A stretch of 24,148 nt of DNA. It comes from Chloroflexota bacterium. GTDB taxonomy: Bacteria; Chloroflexota; Dehalococcoidia; Lucifugimonadales; JADFKI01. The stretch lies in assembly GCA_024648655.1 (NCBI GenBank), contig JAGGDZ010000138.1:1-24148 (forward strand), given 5' to 3'. Of the stretch, positions 1 to 7,350 are shown piece by piece (position 1 is the first letter of the stretch; every line of letters starts with the position of its first letter). The notes beneath the pieces were generated by a model. That model was not told the origin of the DNA, made no database searches, and saw nothing but the letters and a program-made list of their open reading frames with translations. Position numbers and translations under genes: made by a program.

Positions 1-302
1 CTCGTCTGCTGCCAGATGAATCCAACCTCGTCGCGCCTGTAAAGCTCCGTCTCGTTTGGCGTCATTCGCAGCAGGTCTTTGTCGCCCACGCTCACGCGCC
101 CGGCAGATGGCGTATCGTAGCCGGCGAGTATATTCAGAAGCGTACTCTTGCCGCTGCCACTCGCCCCGACGATTGCCACAACCTCGCTGCGCTGCACATT
201 CAGGTCGAGTCCGCGCAGCGCAACGACTTCAAGGTCCGCGATCTTGTATATCTTGAACAGGTCTTCGCAGACGATATACGCCTCCCTGTTCGCATATGTC
301 AT
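1..302 (-). CDS. ABC transporter ATP-binding protein, LolD/MacB-like, partial (C-terminus outside window)
   Basis: About 100 N-terminal residues of an ATP-binding cassette are present; the gene runs off the left edge. The Walker A motif GASGSGKST is at about residues 45-53, and the Q-loop region ends in FIWQQT near the edge. The order of beta strand, 'ALRGLDLNV', P-loop and 'LAGYDTPSAGRV' is typical of the LolD/MacB/FtsE branch, which powers lipoprotein, macrolide or peptide export together with a FtsX-like permease. The ATG at 302 follows an AGGGA Shine-Dalgarno and overlaps the stop of the preceding BrnT-like reading frame by four bases (ATGA). The signature motif and Walker B lie outside the window, so the substrate cannot be judged. 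Class assignment is firm; the subfamily is an inference. Confidence 0.88.
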   Translation of the reverse strand, partial: MTYANREAYIVCEDLFKIYKIADLEVVALRGLDLNVQRSEVVAIVGASGSGKSTLLNILAGYDTPSAGRVSVGDKDLLRMTPNETELYRRDEVGFIWQQT

Positions 303-565
303 GTCTTTATCCCTTTCTCTGCTCGCCCCATATATGCTATGCGCCGCTCACTTGGCTCAGCGTACCTCGCCGATATAAGCCATATCACATCTCCGTCGTA
401 AGGATATGCGTATGACACTACGAACACCTTGTCGCCCACGCCGTTCAAAATCTTGAACCTTTCCTCGTAATATCCCGCCGTAGTCATCCTCCACGATAGC
501 AATGGGGGCTTGAAAGACAGGTTTGGCAAGATTGAGCCGTGTTTTCCGCAGTCCGGTTCGTTCTT
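299..565 (-). pseudogene. BrnT-like toxin remnant, frameshifted
   Basis: The open frame ending at 299 contains YYEERFKILNGVGDKVFVVS and then ISARYAEPSERRIAY. This matches the C-terminal half of BrnT toxins (usual pattern EERF..LG, VV.YT, RIISAR.A...ER..Y). The preceding part of the fold is readable only in another frame: NLAKPVFQAPIAIVEDDY, matching the F..P.A...D segment of BrnT. Removing one A (- strand) near 473 joins the two as DYGGYYEERFKIL. The conserved N-terminal W-D..K...N..KHG region is missing, no start codon fits, and no brnA antitoxin follows; the next gene is the ABC ATPase. BrnT is a ribonuclease toxin of type II systems. A residual frame from about 487 could still be translated. 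A sequencing error could also explain the shift. Confidence 0.6.
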
Positions 566-566
566 T

Positions 567-600
567 TCCTAGTCCCGATCAAATCCTAGTCCCGATCAAA
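567..600. repeat. Perfect 17-bp tandem duplication
   Basis: TCCTAGTCCCGATCAAA occurs at 567-583 and again at 584-600 with no mismatch. It lies just upstream of the BrnT-like remnant, in the spacer between it and hpf (about 566-728). The rest of that spacer shows only a short ATCCTGTCA/ATCCTGTAC repeat at 695-712. Confidence 0.9.
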
Positions 601-728
601 CTGCAATCTGTCTGCTTCAAGCTGCCAGACTTCAGGATAAAGAACGAAAGTATTCTACCAGACTTGGAATGATGCCAATGGATGTGTTCACCTCATCCTG
701 TCAATCCTGTACATCGATATCAGCAAAA

Positions 729-1325
729 CTACGCCGCGTCCGGCTCTATCATCCCATAGTCACCGTCCGCCCGCCTGTACACCACGCTGTACTTATCCGT
801 CTCCGTGTTGTGGAATAGGAAGAAGTCGTGGTCGAGCAGTTCCATCTCCATTATAGCCTCCTCGACGGTCATCGGCTTCATTGCGAATTGCTTCACGCGC
901 ACGAGGTTGCCCAGTTCCTCTATCGCCTCTTCAGCCTCATCTTCAATCACCGCGTCCAGCTCTTCGAGCAGCGCGCCCGCATCTTCGCGAATAGCCTGGC
1001 TCCGAGCAGACCTGCGCGCCTGCGAAGTCCTGTATGCTCTTCCCTTGTACCGCCGAATCTGCTTGTCCATCACATCCGCCACAGCATCAACCGCCGCGAA
1101 CAGCGTCAGCCCGCTCTCTTGCCCGCGCAATGTGGCTCTGCTCGCGCTTATCGTCATCTGAGCCACGAACCTGTCCGTCTCAGACCGGGACGCAGTGCGC
1201 GATAGCTCCAGTTTCGCATCAGCCCGTTCTCGCAGATGCCGCTCCAGGCGCGCCACCTTCTTCTGAATGTAATCCTCAGACCTCTCACTCAGCCTCATAT
1301 TCCTCGCAAGTATCTGCATCTCCAT
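729..1325 (-). CDS. hpf: Ribosome hibernation promoting factor, long form (HPF/RaiA family)
   Basis: The protein (198 aa from the chosen start) opens with MEMQILARNMRLSERSEDYI, the beta-strand and helix that begin the S30AE/RaiA domain. It continues with the paired-helix pattern (KKVARLERHLRERADAKLEL, then DVMDKQIRRYKGR). After an acidic linker comes the C-terminal dimerisation domain (VRVKQFAMKPMTVEEAIMEM, then DHDFFLFHNTETDKYSVVYRR) that marks long HPF. Long HPF dimerises 70S ribosomes into inactive 100S particles in starved or stationary cells. An in-frame start lies at 1373, but ATG 1325 has the Shine-Dalgarno AGAGGAG six bases upstream and begins exactly at the conserved domain. It is transcribed divergently from thrC, behind a promoter that overlaps a 10-bp repeat array. 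Confidence 0.95.
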   Translation of the reverse strand: MEMQILARNMRLSERSEDYIQKKVARLERHLRERADAKLELSRTASRSETDRFVAQMTISASRATLRGQESGLTLFAAVDAVADVMDKQIRRYKGRAYRTSQARRSARSQAIREDAGALLEELDAVIEDEAEEAIEELGNLVRVKQFAMKPMTVEEAIMEMELLDHDFFLFHNTETDKYSVVYRRADGDYGMIEPDAA

Positions 1326-1388
1326 AACGCACTCCTCTCGCATCATCTTTGGCAGAGTCGATAACGTTGCCACTCGAATATCGGTGAA

Positions 1389-1422
1389 CTTTCATTCTCT
1401 TTCATTCTATCCCTTTCATTCT
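1389..1422. repeat. Three copies of CTTTCATTCT upstream of hpf
   Basis: Exact 10-bp copies lie at 1389-1398, 1399-1408 and 1413-1422. The first two are directly adjacent; the third is offset by 14 bp and overlaps the predicted hpf -10 box. Read in the hpf direction the unit is AGAATGAAAG. Confidence 0.9.
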
Positions 1423-1447
1423 ATTGGCTAAGAACTACGATGTTCAA
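1418..1447 (-). promoter_or_regulatory. Candidate promoter of hpf
   Basis: On the - strand TTGAAC (1447-1442) and TAGAAT (1423-1418) are separated by 18 bp, a plausible sigma70-type pair. Transcription would start near 1411, about 85 bases before the hpf ATG, inside the 10-bp repeat array. Prediction by pattern only. Confidence 0.45.
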
Positions 1448-1498
1448 GCGCCAAGCGGCATCCACGCTCTCAACTTGAAAAAGCGTAAGGTAAAATTT

Positions 1499-1527
1499 TA
1501 GTCATTCAATGTGAATTGTGTTAAAAT
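1499..1527 (+). promoter_or_regulatory. Candidate promoter of the thrC operon
   Basis: TAGTCA (1499-1504), a 17-bp gap and TAAAAT (1522-1527) form a weak -35/-10 pair. The gap includes the small dyad ATTCA-ATG-TGAAT (1504-1516). The start point would be near 1534, which supports the downstream thrC start at 1589 over 1511. Confidence 0.35.
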
Positions 1528-1588
1528 CAGGCGGTCTAAATCTAGTATGCAAACCCTGCCTCAGACGGCATGCAATGCGCGGAGCGAG

Positions 1589-2644
1589 ATGATAATCGGA
1601 GTTCTCGAAAGGTACCGAGACTACCTTCCCCTCACCGCCAATACGCCCATCTTCACTCTGGGCGAAGGCGACACGCCTCTTGTCAAGTCTGACAGCATAG
1701 CCGAAGAAGTCGGCTGCGACGAACTCTACTTCAAGCTCGAAAGCTGCAACCCAACAGGGTCCTTCAAAGACAGGGGAATGGTTGTAGCCGTTGCGAAGGC
1801 GCTCGAAGAGGGCGGCGACACCATCGTCTGCGCCTCCACTGGCAACACCTCCGCATCGGCCGCTGCATACGGTGCGCGCTGCGGTCTATCAACAGTTATC
1901 GTCGTACCAAAAAACTATGTCGCGCGCGGCAAGCTCGCACAGGCAATCACCTACGGCGCGCGCATCATGCTCATCGACGGCGGTTTCGACGACGCCCTGA
2001 AAATCGTCCGCGAACTCGCCGCAAAGCATCCCGTTGTGCTCGTCAACTCGGTCAATCCGTACAGGTTGCAAGGGCAGAAGACCGCAGCATTCGAGATTGT
2101 GCAGGACCTCGGCGCTGCGCCCGACCACCTCTTCGTACCCGTGGGTAACGCGGGCAACATCACCGCATACTGGATGGGATTCCAGGAAGCTCACCAAATG
2201 GAATGGACCGGCACCCTGCCCAAAATGATGGGCTTCGAGGCGGAAGGGGCGGCCGCGATCGTCAAGGGGCATCCCATCGAGACCCCCGATACCGTAGCAT
2301 CGGCAATCAGGGTCGGCAATCCCGCAAGCTGGACTAAGGCAATTATGGCGCGGGACGATTCCGGCGGTACCATCGATTCGGTTACTGACGACGAGATATT
2401 GGAAGCATACACATTGATGGCGCGAGAGGAAGGTATCTTCTGCGAACCGGCGTCAGCCGCCTCAGTTGCAGGCTTGCTGAAGCTGGCTCGCGGCGGCATG
2501 CGCCTGAAGCAAAGCAAGGTCGTCTGCGTAATCACCGGCAGTGGACTGAAAGACCCTGACACCGCCGTCGGAGTCGAGCCGCTCCATATGGACGAATACC
2601 CAGCCGACATCGCATCTATCGAAGACGCCATGGGACTTGCATAG
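1589..2644 (+). CDS. thrC: Threonine synthase
   Basis: This PLP enzyme converts O-phosphohomoserine to threonine, the last step of threonine synthesis. The sequence starts MIIGVLERYRDYLPL, then has the substrate-loop motif TLGEGDTPL and the PLP-lysine motif NPTGSFKDRG (lysine at about residue 60). These are followed by the Ser/Asn-rich CASTGNTSASAAAYGARCG region and the glycine-rich PVGNAGN phosphate-binding loop. The length of 351 aa fits the short bacterial form. The frame is open from 1511, but ATG 1589 has GGAG just upstream and matches where family proteins begin. It is the first gene of a five-gene + strand run; its TAG stop is directly followed by the folE start. Related fold-type II enzymes such as threonine dehydratase are less likely because of the N-terminal motif. 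Confidence 0.93.
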   Translation: MIIGVLERYRDYLPLTANTPIFTLGEGDTPLVKSDSIAEEVGCDELYFKLESCNPTGSFKDRGMVVAVAKALEEGGDTIVCASTGNTSASAAAYGARCGLSTVIVVPKNYVARGKLAQAITYGARIMLIDGGFDDALKIVRELAAKHPVVLVNSVNPYRLQGQKTAAFEIVQDLGAAPDHLFVPVGNAGNITAYWMGFQEAHQMEWTGTLPKMMGFEAEGAAAIVKGHPIETPDTVASAIRVGNPASWTKAIMARDDSGGTIDSVTDDEILEAYTLMAREEGIFCEPASAASVAGLLKLARGGMRLKQSKVVCVITGSGLKDPDTAVGVEPLHMDEYPADIASIEDAMGLA

Positions 2645-3205
2645 TTGGACTACGACAGGATCCAAAACGCGGTAAGAGATGTGCTGGTTGCCATTGGCGA
2701 AGACCCCCAGCGCGAAGGCTTGGTGGACACGCCCCGGCGAATAGCCGAGATGTATGGTGAACTCTTCGCAGGAATTGGAAAAGACCCCGCAAGCGTACTC
2801 ACTGCCGCCTTCAGCGAGGACTATGACGAGACCGTAATCCTCCGAGACGTTCCTTTTCACTCCATTTGCGAGCATCACTTCCTGCCTTTCTTTGGCACAG
2901 CTCAGATCGCCTACATCCCCACCGGACGAGTCGCAGGGGCTTCCAAGCTTGCCCGCGCGCTCGACATTCTCGCGAGCAGGCCGCAAATTCAGGAGCGACT
3001 CACAGGGCAGCTTGCGGACACGCTCTACGACGCATTACAGCCGCAAGGCGCCGCGGTAATCATCAGCGCAGAGCACTTGTGCATGTCAATACGCGGTGCG
3101 CGCAAGCCGGGCAGCAAAATTGTTACCGTTGCATCAAGAGGAAGCCTCAGGACGCAGGCAGCCGAGCGTCAGGACATCCTAGCGCTACTCAGGGAGACCC
3201 AATGA
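2645..3205 (+). CDS. folE: GTP cyclohydrolase I
   Basis: This enzyme converts GTP to 7,8-dihydroneopterin triphosphate, the entry step of tetrahydrofolate and other pterins. The zinc ligands are visible: C75 and H78 in the CEHHFLPF motif, and C146 in EHLCMSIRGARKPGS. The GTP-binding region TGRVAGASKLARALDILASR is also intact. The length of 186 aa is normal. The start is TTG at 2645, the first base after the thrC stop; the next in-frame ATG would remove the N-terminal helix, so TTG is needed. Expression probably depends on translational coupling to thrC. The TGA stop overlaps the next gene's ATG (ATGA at 3202-3205). Confidence 0.96.
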   Translation: MDYDRIQNAVRDVLVAIGEDPQREGLVDTPRRIAEMYGELFAGIGKDPASVLTAAFSEDYDETVILRDVPFHSICEHHFLPFFGTAQIAYIPTGRVAGASKLARALDILASRPQIQERLTGQLADTLYDALQPQGAAVIISAEHLCMSIRGARKPGSKIVTVASRGSLRTQAAERQDILALLRETQ

Positions 3206-4185
3206 CCATTAGCATACGGAAAGAGAATTTCGACAGCATCGCCGACGAATGGGAGTGTATTCTCCCTTACACCGGCGCAAATACCATCTTCATCACCCCT
3301 TGGTGGCAGCAGCTCTGGTGGCGGCGATACGGCGACGCGGAAGCCCAACTTGAGATTTTCTCAGTACGAAACGGCGACTCCCTGCTGGGTATCGCTCCGC
3401 TGATGATACGCGGCGATACCCTCTCCTTCCTGGGTGACACCGACCTTTTCGACTACCATGACTTCCTAGTGCGTAAAGGCTGCGAGGACACCTTCTATAC
3501 CGCGCTCTGGCAGCAAATAGAAGCGATGGATTGGAGTACGATGGAGCTGAAATCCCTCCGCGAGAGCTCCGAAACCCTCAGCCGCTTCCCAGAACTCGCG
3601 GAAAACAACAGCTGGATGACAAGCATATCAGACGAGGATGTCTCCCCCTATGCGAACTTGCACTCCTCTTGGGACGAGTATGTCTCCGGTCTCCGAAAGA
3701 AAGACCGCCACGAACTCCGACGCAAGCTCCGCCGCCTGAAAAACGGCAACTACGCCACCCAGTACGCTCTGCACAAGCCCGACGAAATTGCCGACGCTTT
3801 GCCCGAGTTCTTCAGACTCATGCGCGCCAGCAGACCTGACAAGGACGATTTCTTGACTCCGGACCGCGAACAGTTCTTCAGAGACCTCGCTCAAGAACTC
3901 GCGTCACGAGACCAGTTCAAGCTCTTCTTCCTGGAACTGAACGATGTCTGCGTGGCATCCTGCATCTGTTTCGACTATAACGGCAGCTATCTGCTCTATA
4001 ACAGCGGCTATGACCCCGAATACTCCGCTCTGAGTGTAGGGCTGCTAAATAAGGCGCTGTGCATACAGGACGCTATTGAATCCGGCAAAAAGTCCTTCGA
4101 CTTCCTGCGCGGCAACGAACGATACAAGTACAACCTGGGCGGCACTAATCAGACCATCCACGAACTAGTCATCCGGCGTCCATAG
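3202..4185 (+). CDS. BioF2-like/FemAB-related acyltransferase (Acetyltransf_6 type GNAT)
   Basis: The 327-aa protein looks like the BioF2-like family, a double-GNAT fold related to FemAB aminoacyl transferases and to CelD-type proteins. Support comes from the N-terminal FITPWWQQLWWRRYG segment (typically 'F.S..W....W'), the central basic helix SGLRKKDRHELRRKLRRL, and the C-terminal pattern YLLYNSGYDPEYSALSVG then FDFLRGNERYKYNLGG. In such proteins the second half carries the acyl-CoA or aminoacyl-tRNA site and the product is often a modified glycan or peptide. The substrate here is unknown. The ATG at 3202 has GGGAG six bases upstream and overlaps the folE stop. Only two bases separate its stop from the next gene, suggesting a joint product with the glycosyltransferase. 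Confidence 0.8.
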   Translation: MTISIRKENFDSIADEWECILPYTGANTIFITPWWQQLWWRRYGDAEAQLEIFSVRNGDSLLGIAPLMIRGDTLSFLGDTDLFDYHDFLVRKGCEDTFYTALWQQIEAMDWSTMELKSLRESSETLSRFPELAENNSWMTSISDEDVSPYANLHSSWDEYVSGLRKKDRHELRRKLRRLKNGNYATQYALHKPDEIADALPEFFRLMRASRPDKDDFLTPDREQFFRDLAQELASRDQFKLFFLELNDVCVASCICFDYNGSYLLYNSGYDPEYSALSVGLLNKALCIQDAIESGKKSFDFLRGNERYKYNLGGTNQTIHELVIRRP

Positions 4186-4187
4186 AC

Positions 4188-5426
4188 GTGCGTGCCATGT
4201 CATCTTCGCGGCAGTCGGACGAAGAGTCTGCGCTCAGAATTGCCCTGATCTGCTACCACAGCTGTCCGGTGGGACGGCTTGGCGACACAAAAACCGGCGG
4301 CATGAACGTGTACGTCCGTCAGATTGCCGGCGAACTCGCGTCAAGAGGTTGCAAGGTCGATGTTTTCACGCGCACGCATGACCCCGATGAGCCGCAGATA
4401 GTTCCTATCGGCGATGATGCCCGCGTCATCCACCTGGAAGCCGGTCCCCCCGACGCCGCACTCGACGACCTTCACTCTTACACCTCGGCGTTCTCCCGGG
4501 CAATCTCCCTCTTTGGGCGGCGTGAAGGCATCCGGTACGATCTCATCCACAGCCACTACTGGCACTCCGGCATCATCGCCATCGAACTCAGTAGCCTCTG
4601 GAACTCGCCCCACTTCGCCACATTCCACACCCTTGCCCGCACCAAGCAGCGCGCCCGCGCAGGCGAGCTGGAGTCAGATCTCCGTGCTCACGCCGAGCAA
4701 CGCATCATCGACTTGGCGCACGCTGTCATCGTATCGACACACATCGAAAAAAACGACATCGCCAAACTCTATCAGATTAACTGCACTCCCATCGAAGTTA
4801 TACCGCCGGGAGTGAACACCGAGCTGTTTCACCCTACAGACACCCGCATGGCTCGTCAGAAGTTGAACCTGCCGGACAAGCGGACCATATTATATGTCGG
4901 GCGCATCGAGCCTCTGAAAGGCTTGGATATCTTGCTGAGGGCAACCGCTCTCCTAAACGAAGGCGCCGGCGCAAACTTACTCATAGTGGGCGGCAGCCTC
5001 CAAAGGGACGCTGAAATAGAGCGGCTAAACACGCTTGCAAACAGTCTCAATATAAGTGATATAGTTACTTTCACCGGCTCGGTTGACCAAGAGCAGCTGC
5101 CGGACTATTATAATGCCGCCGACGTATTTGTCCTGCCCTCTTGGTACGAAAGCTTTGGGTTGGCAGCACTTGAAGCGATGTCATGCGGCACTCCCGTTAT
5201 AGTCTCAAGGGTCGGCGGCTTGACAACATTTGTAGAACATGGCAAGACCGGCTATCTGGTTCCCTGGCGATGCCCGGAGGCTTTTGCGAGAAGTCTGGAA
5301 ATCCTGCTCGAAAACCCCCCGCTAAGGAAGGCAATGGGCAGAGCCGCAAGACACAAGGCTATGCGCTTGAGCTGGGCGGCTATGGCAATCGCTTTGCTTG
5401 CCTGTTACAATCGTTTCACTGACTAG
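4188..5426 (+). CDS. GT4-family glycosyltransferase, MshA-like
   Basis: A retaining GT-B glycosyltransferase of 412 aa. The N-terminal acceptor domain has GDTKTGGMNVYVRQIAGELA and YDLIHSHYWHSG. These resemble MshA (UDP-GlcNAc:inositol-phosphate transferase) and the sucrose-phosphate synthase group more than general GT4 enzymes. The C-terminal donor domain has VIPPGVNTELF, ILYVGRIEPLKGLDILL and ADVFVLPSWYESFGLAALEA, which includes the E-x7-E nucleotide-sugar motif. Start is GTG 4188 or ATG 4197; neither has a strong ribosome-binding site, so translation is probably coupled to the gene before. The last residues depart from the usual family ending. The substrate is inferred only by resemblance. 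See the finding on the nearby double-GNAT and deacetylase. Confidence 0.88.
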   Translation: MRAMSSSRQSDEESALRIALICYHSCPVGRLGDTKTGGMNVYVRQIAGELASRGCKVDVFTRTHDPDEPQIVPIGDDARVIHLEAGPPDAALDDLHSYTSAFSRAISLFGRREGIRYDLIHSHYWHSGIIAIELSSLWNSPHFATFHTLARTKQRARAGELESDLRAHAEQRIIDLAHAVIVSTHIEKNDIAKLYQINCTPIEVIPPGVNTELFHPTDTRMARQKLNLPDKRTILYVGRIEPLKGLDILLRATALLNEGAGANLLIVGGSLQRDAEIERLNTLANSLNISDIVTFTGSVDQEQLPDYYNAADVFVLPSWYESFGLAALEAMSCGTPVIVSRVGGLTTFVEHGKTGYLVPWRCPEAFARSLEILLENPPLRKAMGRAARHKAMRLSWAAMAIALLACYNRFTD

Positions 5427-5454
5427 GCGTTACTGGCGTTGCGGGAGGATGAGC

Positions 5455-6204
5455 ATGAACGGCTCAACTTCACACATTCCCCCTCAGAACGACCTTGAAC
5501 CTGAGGAAGCTCGCCGTCCGTCCCTGCATATTCGCATGGAGCGCCACTTTTGGGGACGCGTTCTCTCAGGTTTCCTTGTCCTGCTCCCGCTCATCATAAC
5601 TGCTTGGATACTGGTTTTCGCATTTCACCAGATCGACGGTCTTTTTGGCAGGCTTTCGCAGGCGCTCATCAGAGCCACTCCCCTCAACGAAAGCTTTCCC
5701 ATGACGGCAGCTTTCTTGGCGGGGATCATTAGTGTCCTGTTCGGTCTGGCGCTGCTATACTTCTTCGGCACTATGATGACTCTGAGGGTCGGCCGATTGG
5801 CAGTGGATGTGAAAGTCGCCGTTCTCTCCAACATCCCCGTCGTCAAGAACATCTACGGTGTGGCAAAACAGGCGACCGACAGTCTCACAACCCCGTCAGG
5901 GCAAGAAGTCAACCGTGTAGTCCTCGTCGAGTGGCCCCGTCCCGGTCTGTTTGCGCTCGGCTTCACCACCGGGCACTCCCATGCGAGCGAACCCGACGAC
6001 GCTGTACTTGTCGTCGTGTACATCCCCACAGTGCCTAATCCCACATCGGGGAATCTGGCATTCGTGCGAGAGGAAGAAGTTTACGCGACCGATATGACAA
6101 TGGAAGAGGCGATGAAGATTGTCTTTTCCGGCGGTGTAGTCCTACCCGAAACCATGAAGATGCACCAGACCGCTAAGTTCCGACGCATTGCGCCTCCCAG
6201 CTAA
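5455..6204 (+). CDS. DUF502 family membrane protein (copy 1)
   Basis: The 249-aa protein has two membrane segments (about residues 35-57 and 80-105). These are followed by the conserved DUF502 soluble region: NIPVVKNIYGVAKQ, VVLVEWPRPGLFALGFTTG, VYIPTVPNPTSGNLAFV and SGGVVLPE. The function of the family is not established; it is a bacterial inner-membrane protein of unknown role. The second ATG (5455) is preferred because GGGAGG lies six bases before it, whereas it abuts the first ATG (5449). It follows the glycosyltransferase by 28 bases, so it is probably the last gene of the thrC run. Its stop overlaps the stop of the convergent GNAT gene in the four bases CTAA (6201-6204). A paralogue lies at 18998-19840. 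Confidence 0.9.
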   Translation: MNGSTSHIPPQNDLEPEEARRPSLHIRMERHFWGRVLSGFLVLLPLIITAWILVFAFHQIDGLFGRLSQALIRATPLNESFPMTAAFLAGIISVLFGLALLYFFGTMMTLRVGRLAVDVKVAVLSNIPVVKNIYGVAKQATDSLTTPSGQEVNRVVLVEWPRPGLFALGFTTGHSHASEPDDAVLVVVYIPTVPNPTSGNLAFVREEEVYATDMTMEEAMKIVFSGGVVLPETMKMHQTAKFRRIAPPS

Positions 6205-7115
6205 CGGAACCTCTTCTCGTACCACACGCTACTGCCCACCTTGCGGAAGCCCAGCTTCAGGTATAGCTCCCTAGCCGGCGTGTTCTCAGACTCCACCTCC
6301 AGGTCCACGTACTTCACCCCTCGCTCCACAAGATGCGCGATGCCCGCCGCTACTACCGCTCTGCCGATGCCGCGTCCTCTGTACTCCGGGCGGACTCCGG
6401 TCATTGCGATGATGCCGTTCGGCTCGCGCTCGTCCGCAAAAAACATCGTCCAGTTGTACGCTGCCGGCTTGCCGCCCTCCGTGATCAATAAAATGCCCTC
6501 CGGACCGCCGCTGTTGTGCTTCACCCGTGATCTTATCTGCTCTACCGTATTCGGGCTGAAGCCCCAGTTCTCCTCGAATGCCACATTCTGCAAGTCCGTC
6601 AGAACCTGCTCGTCCTGACCCATCACAAGCGAGCGTGTAGCGAAGCCCGCTGGCAGATTCACCTCAGGCACTTCCTCCTGCTGCCAGCGCATCTTCCACA
6701 AGCTCTTCACCACATCCATGCCATGACTTGAAAGCAGATGCTGCGTGTCCGAATGAGTAACGCCTGCCTCCACGTGTAGCGAGCCTACTCCCAGCTCCTC
6801 GGCATGCTCCACCACACAGCGCATGAGCGCCCGACCGATACCCTTGCCGCGATGCTCCTGCAAGACTCCTCCACTCGCCACTGCTCGCGAAATTGGCTCT
6901 TCGTATGCAACCAGCGAATATCCTACCAACTTGCCGCTATCCTCCGCGATGAAGCAGTGCCGTTCAGGATCGCACCCGGGTACAGTCAGCATTCCCTTCA
7001 TCGCATCAGTACCCAATTCCCGGGGCGTGCCGCGCATACCGCCGATGTCATTGAACAAGCCGGTAATGGCTTCCAGGTCCGCCCACTCGAATTTCCTGAT
7101 CCTCAATGCCGCCAA
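6201..7115 (-). CDS. Tandem-GNAT N-acetyltransferase, MshD-like architecture
   Basis: The 304-aa protein contains two GNAT domains. Each has the acetyl-CoA pyrophosphate motif: LQEHRGKGIGRAL at about residue 85 and RPEYRGRGIGRAVV at about residue 243. The second domain ends with NTPARELYLKLGFRKVG, the usual GNAT motif B. The two-domain size and the NVAFEENWGFSPNT segment recall mycothiol synthase (MshD) and similar tandem acetyltransferases. Many tandem GNATs have other substrates, so the function is open. No ATG is available: the frame begins with TTG at 7115, and another TTG at 7106 is possible. It is convergent with the DUF502 gene and divergent from the PIG-L gene. Confidence 0.85.
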   Translation of the reverse strand: MAALRIRKFEWADLEAITGLFNDIGGMRGTPRELGTDAMKGMLTVPGCDPERHCFIAEDSGKLVGYSLVAYEEPISRAVASGGVLQEHRGKGIGRALMRCVVEHAEELGVGSLHVEAGVTHSDTQHLLSSHGMDVVKSLWKMRWQQEEVPEVNLPAGFATRSLVMGQDEQVLTDLQNVAFEENWGFSPNTVEQIRSRVKHNSGGPEGILLITEGGKPAAYNWTMFFADEREPNGIIAMTGVRPEYRGRGIGRAVVAAGIAHLVERGVKYVDLEVESENTPARELYLKLGFRKVGSSVWYEKRFR

Positions 7116-7140
7116 CTTTCTCGTCAGTAATAAGCATATA

Positions 7141-7205
7141 GTGCCGATTCATGCAGAATATAGTCCTGCTGCAAGTCTCACGATTGTATCAGAGCCAATC
7201 GGCAC
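7141..7205. repeat. 9-bp inverted repeat GTGCCGATT / AATCGGCAC
   Basis: The arms at 7141-7149 and 7197-7205 are perfect reverse complements, 47 bases apart, in the divergent spacer between the GNAT and PIG-L genes. A third exact copy of GTGCCGATT lies at 8092-8100, just after the PIG-L gene. Confidence 0.75.
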
Positions 7206-7271
7206 CTGTCATTTCGGACCGCCCCATAGATTAGCACGCAAAAGTTCCTTCCCTTGCCCCCATTCCTTACC

Positions 7272-7301
7272 TTGCCCCCAGTGGGACAAACGACTTATCA
7301 T
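7272..7301 (+). promoter_or_regulatory. Candidate promoter of the PIG-L deacetylase gene
   Basis: TTGCCC (7272-7277) and TATCAT (7296-7301) are spaced by 18 bp. The start point would be near 7308, about 43 bases before the ATG at 7351. Confidence 0.35.
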
Positions 7302-7350
7302 GGCACTCGACAGAATTTACTTGTTTACTTGAAGAGAGGCGAAAATCTAC

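Noticed and set aside
6201..6204. Overlapping convergent stop codons (CTAA) as an unusual regulatory junction
   Set aside because: Such minimal convergent overlaps are ordinary in compact genomes and nothing else marks the site.
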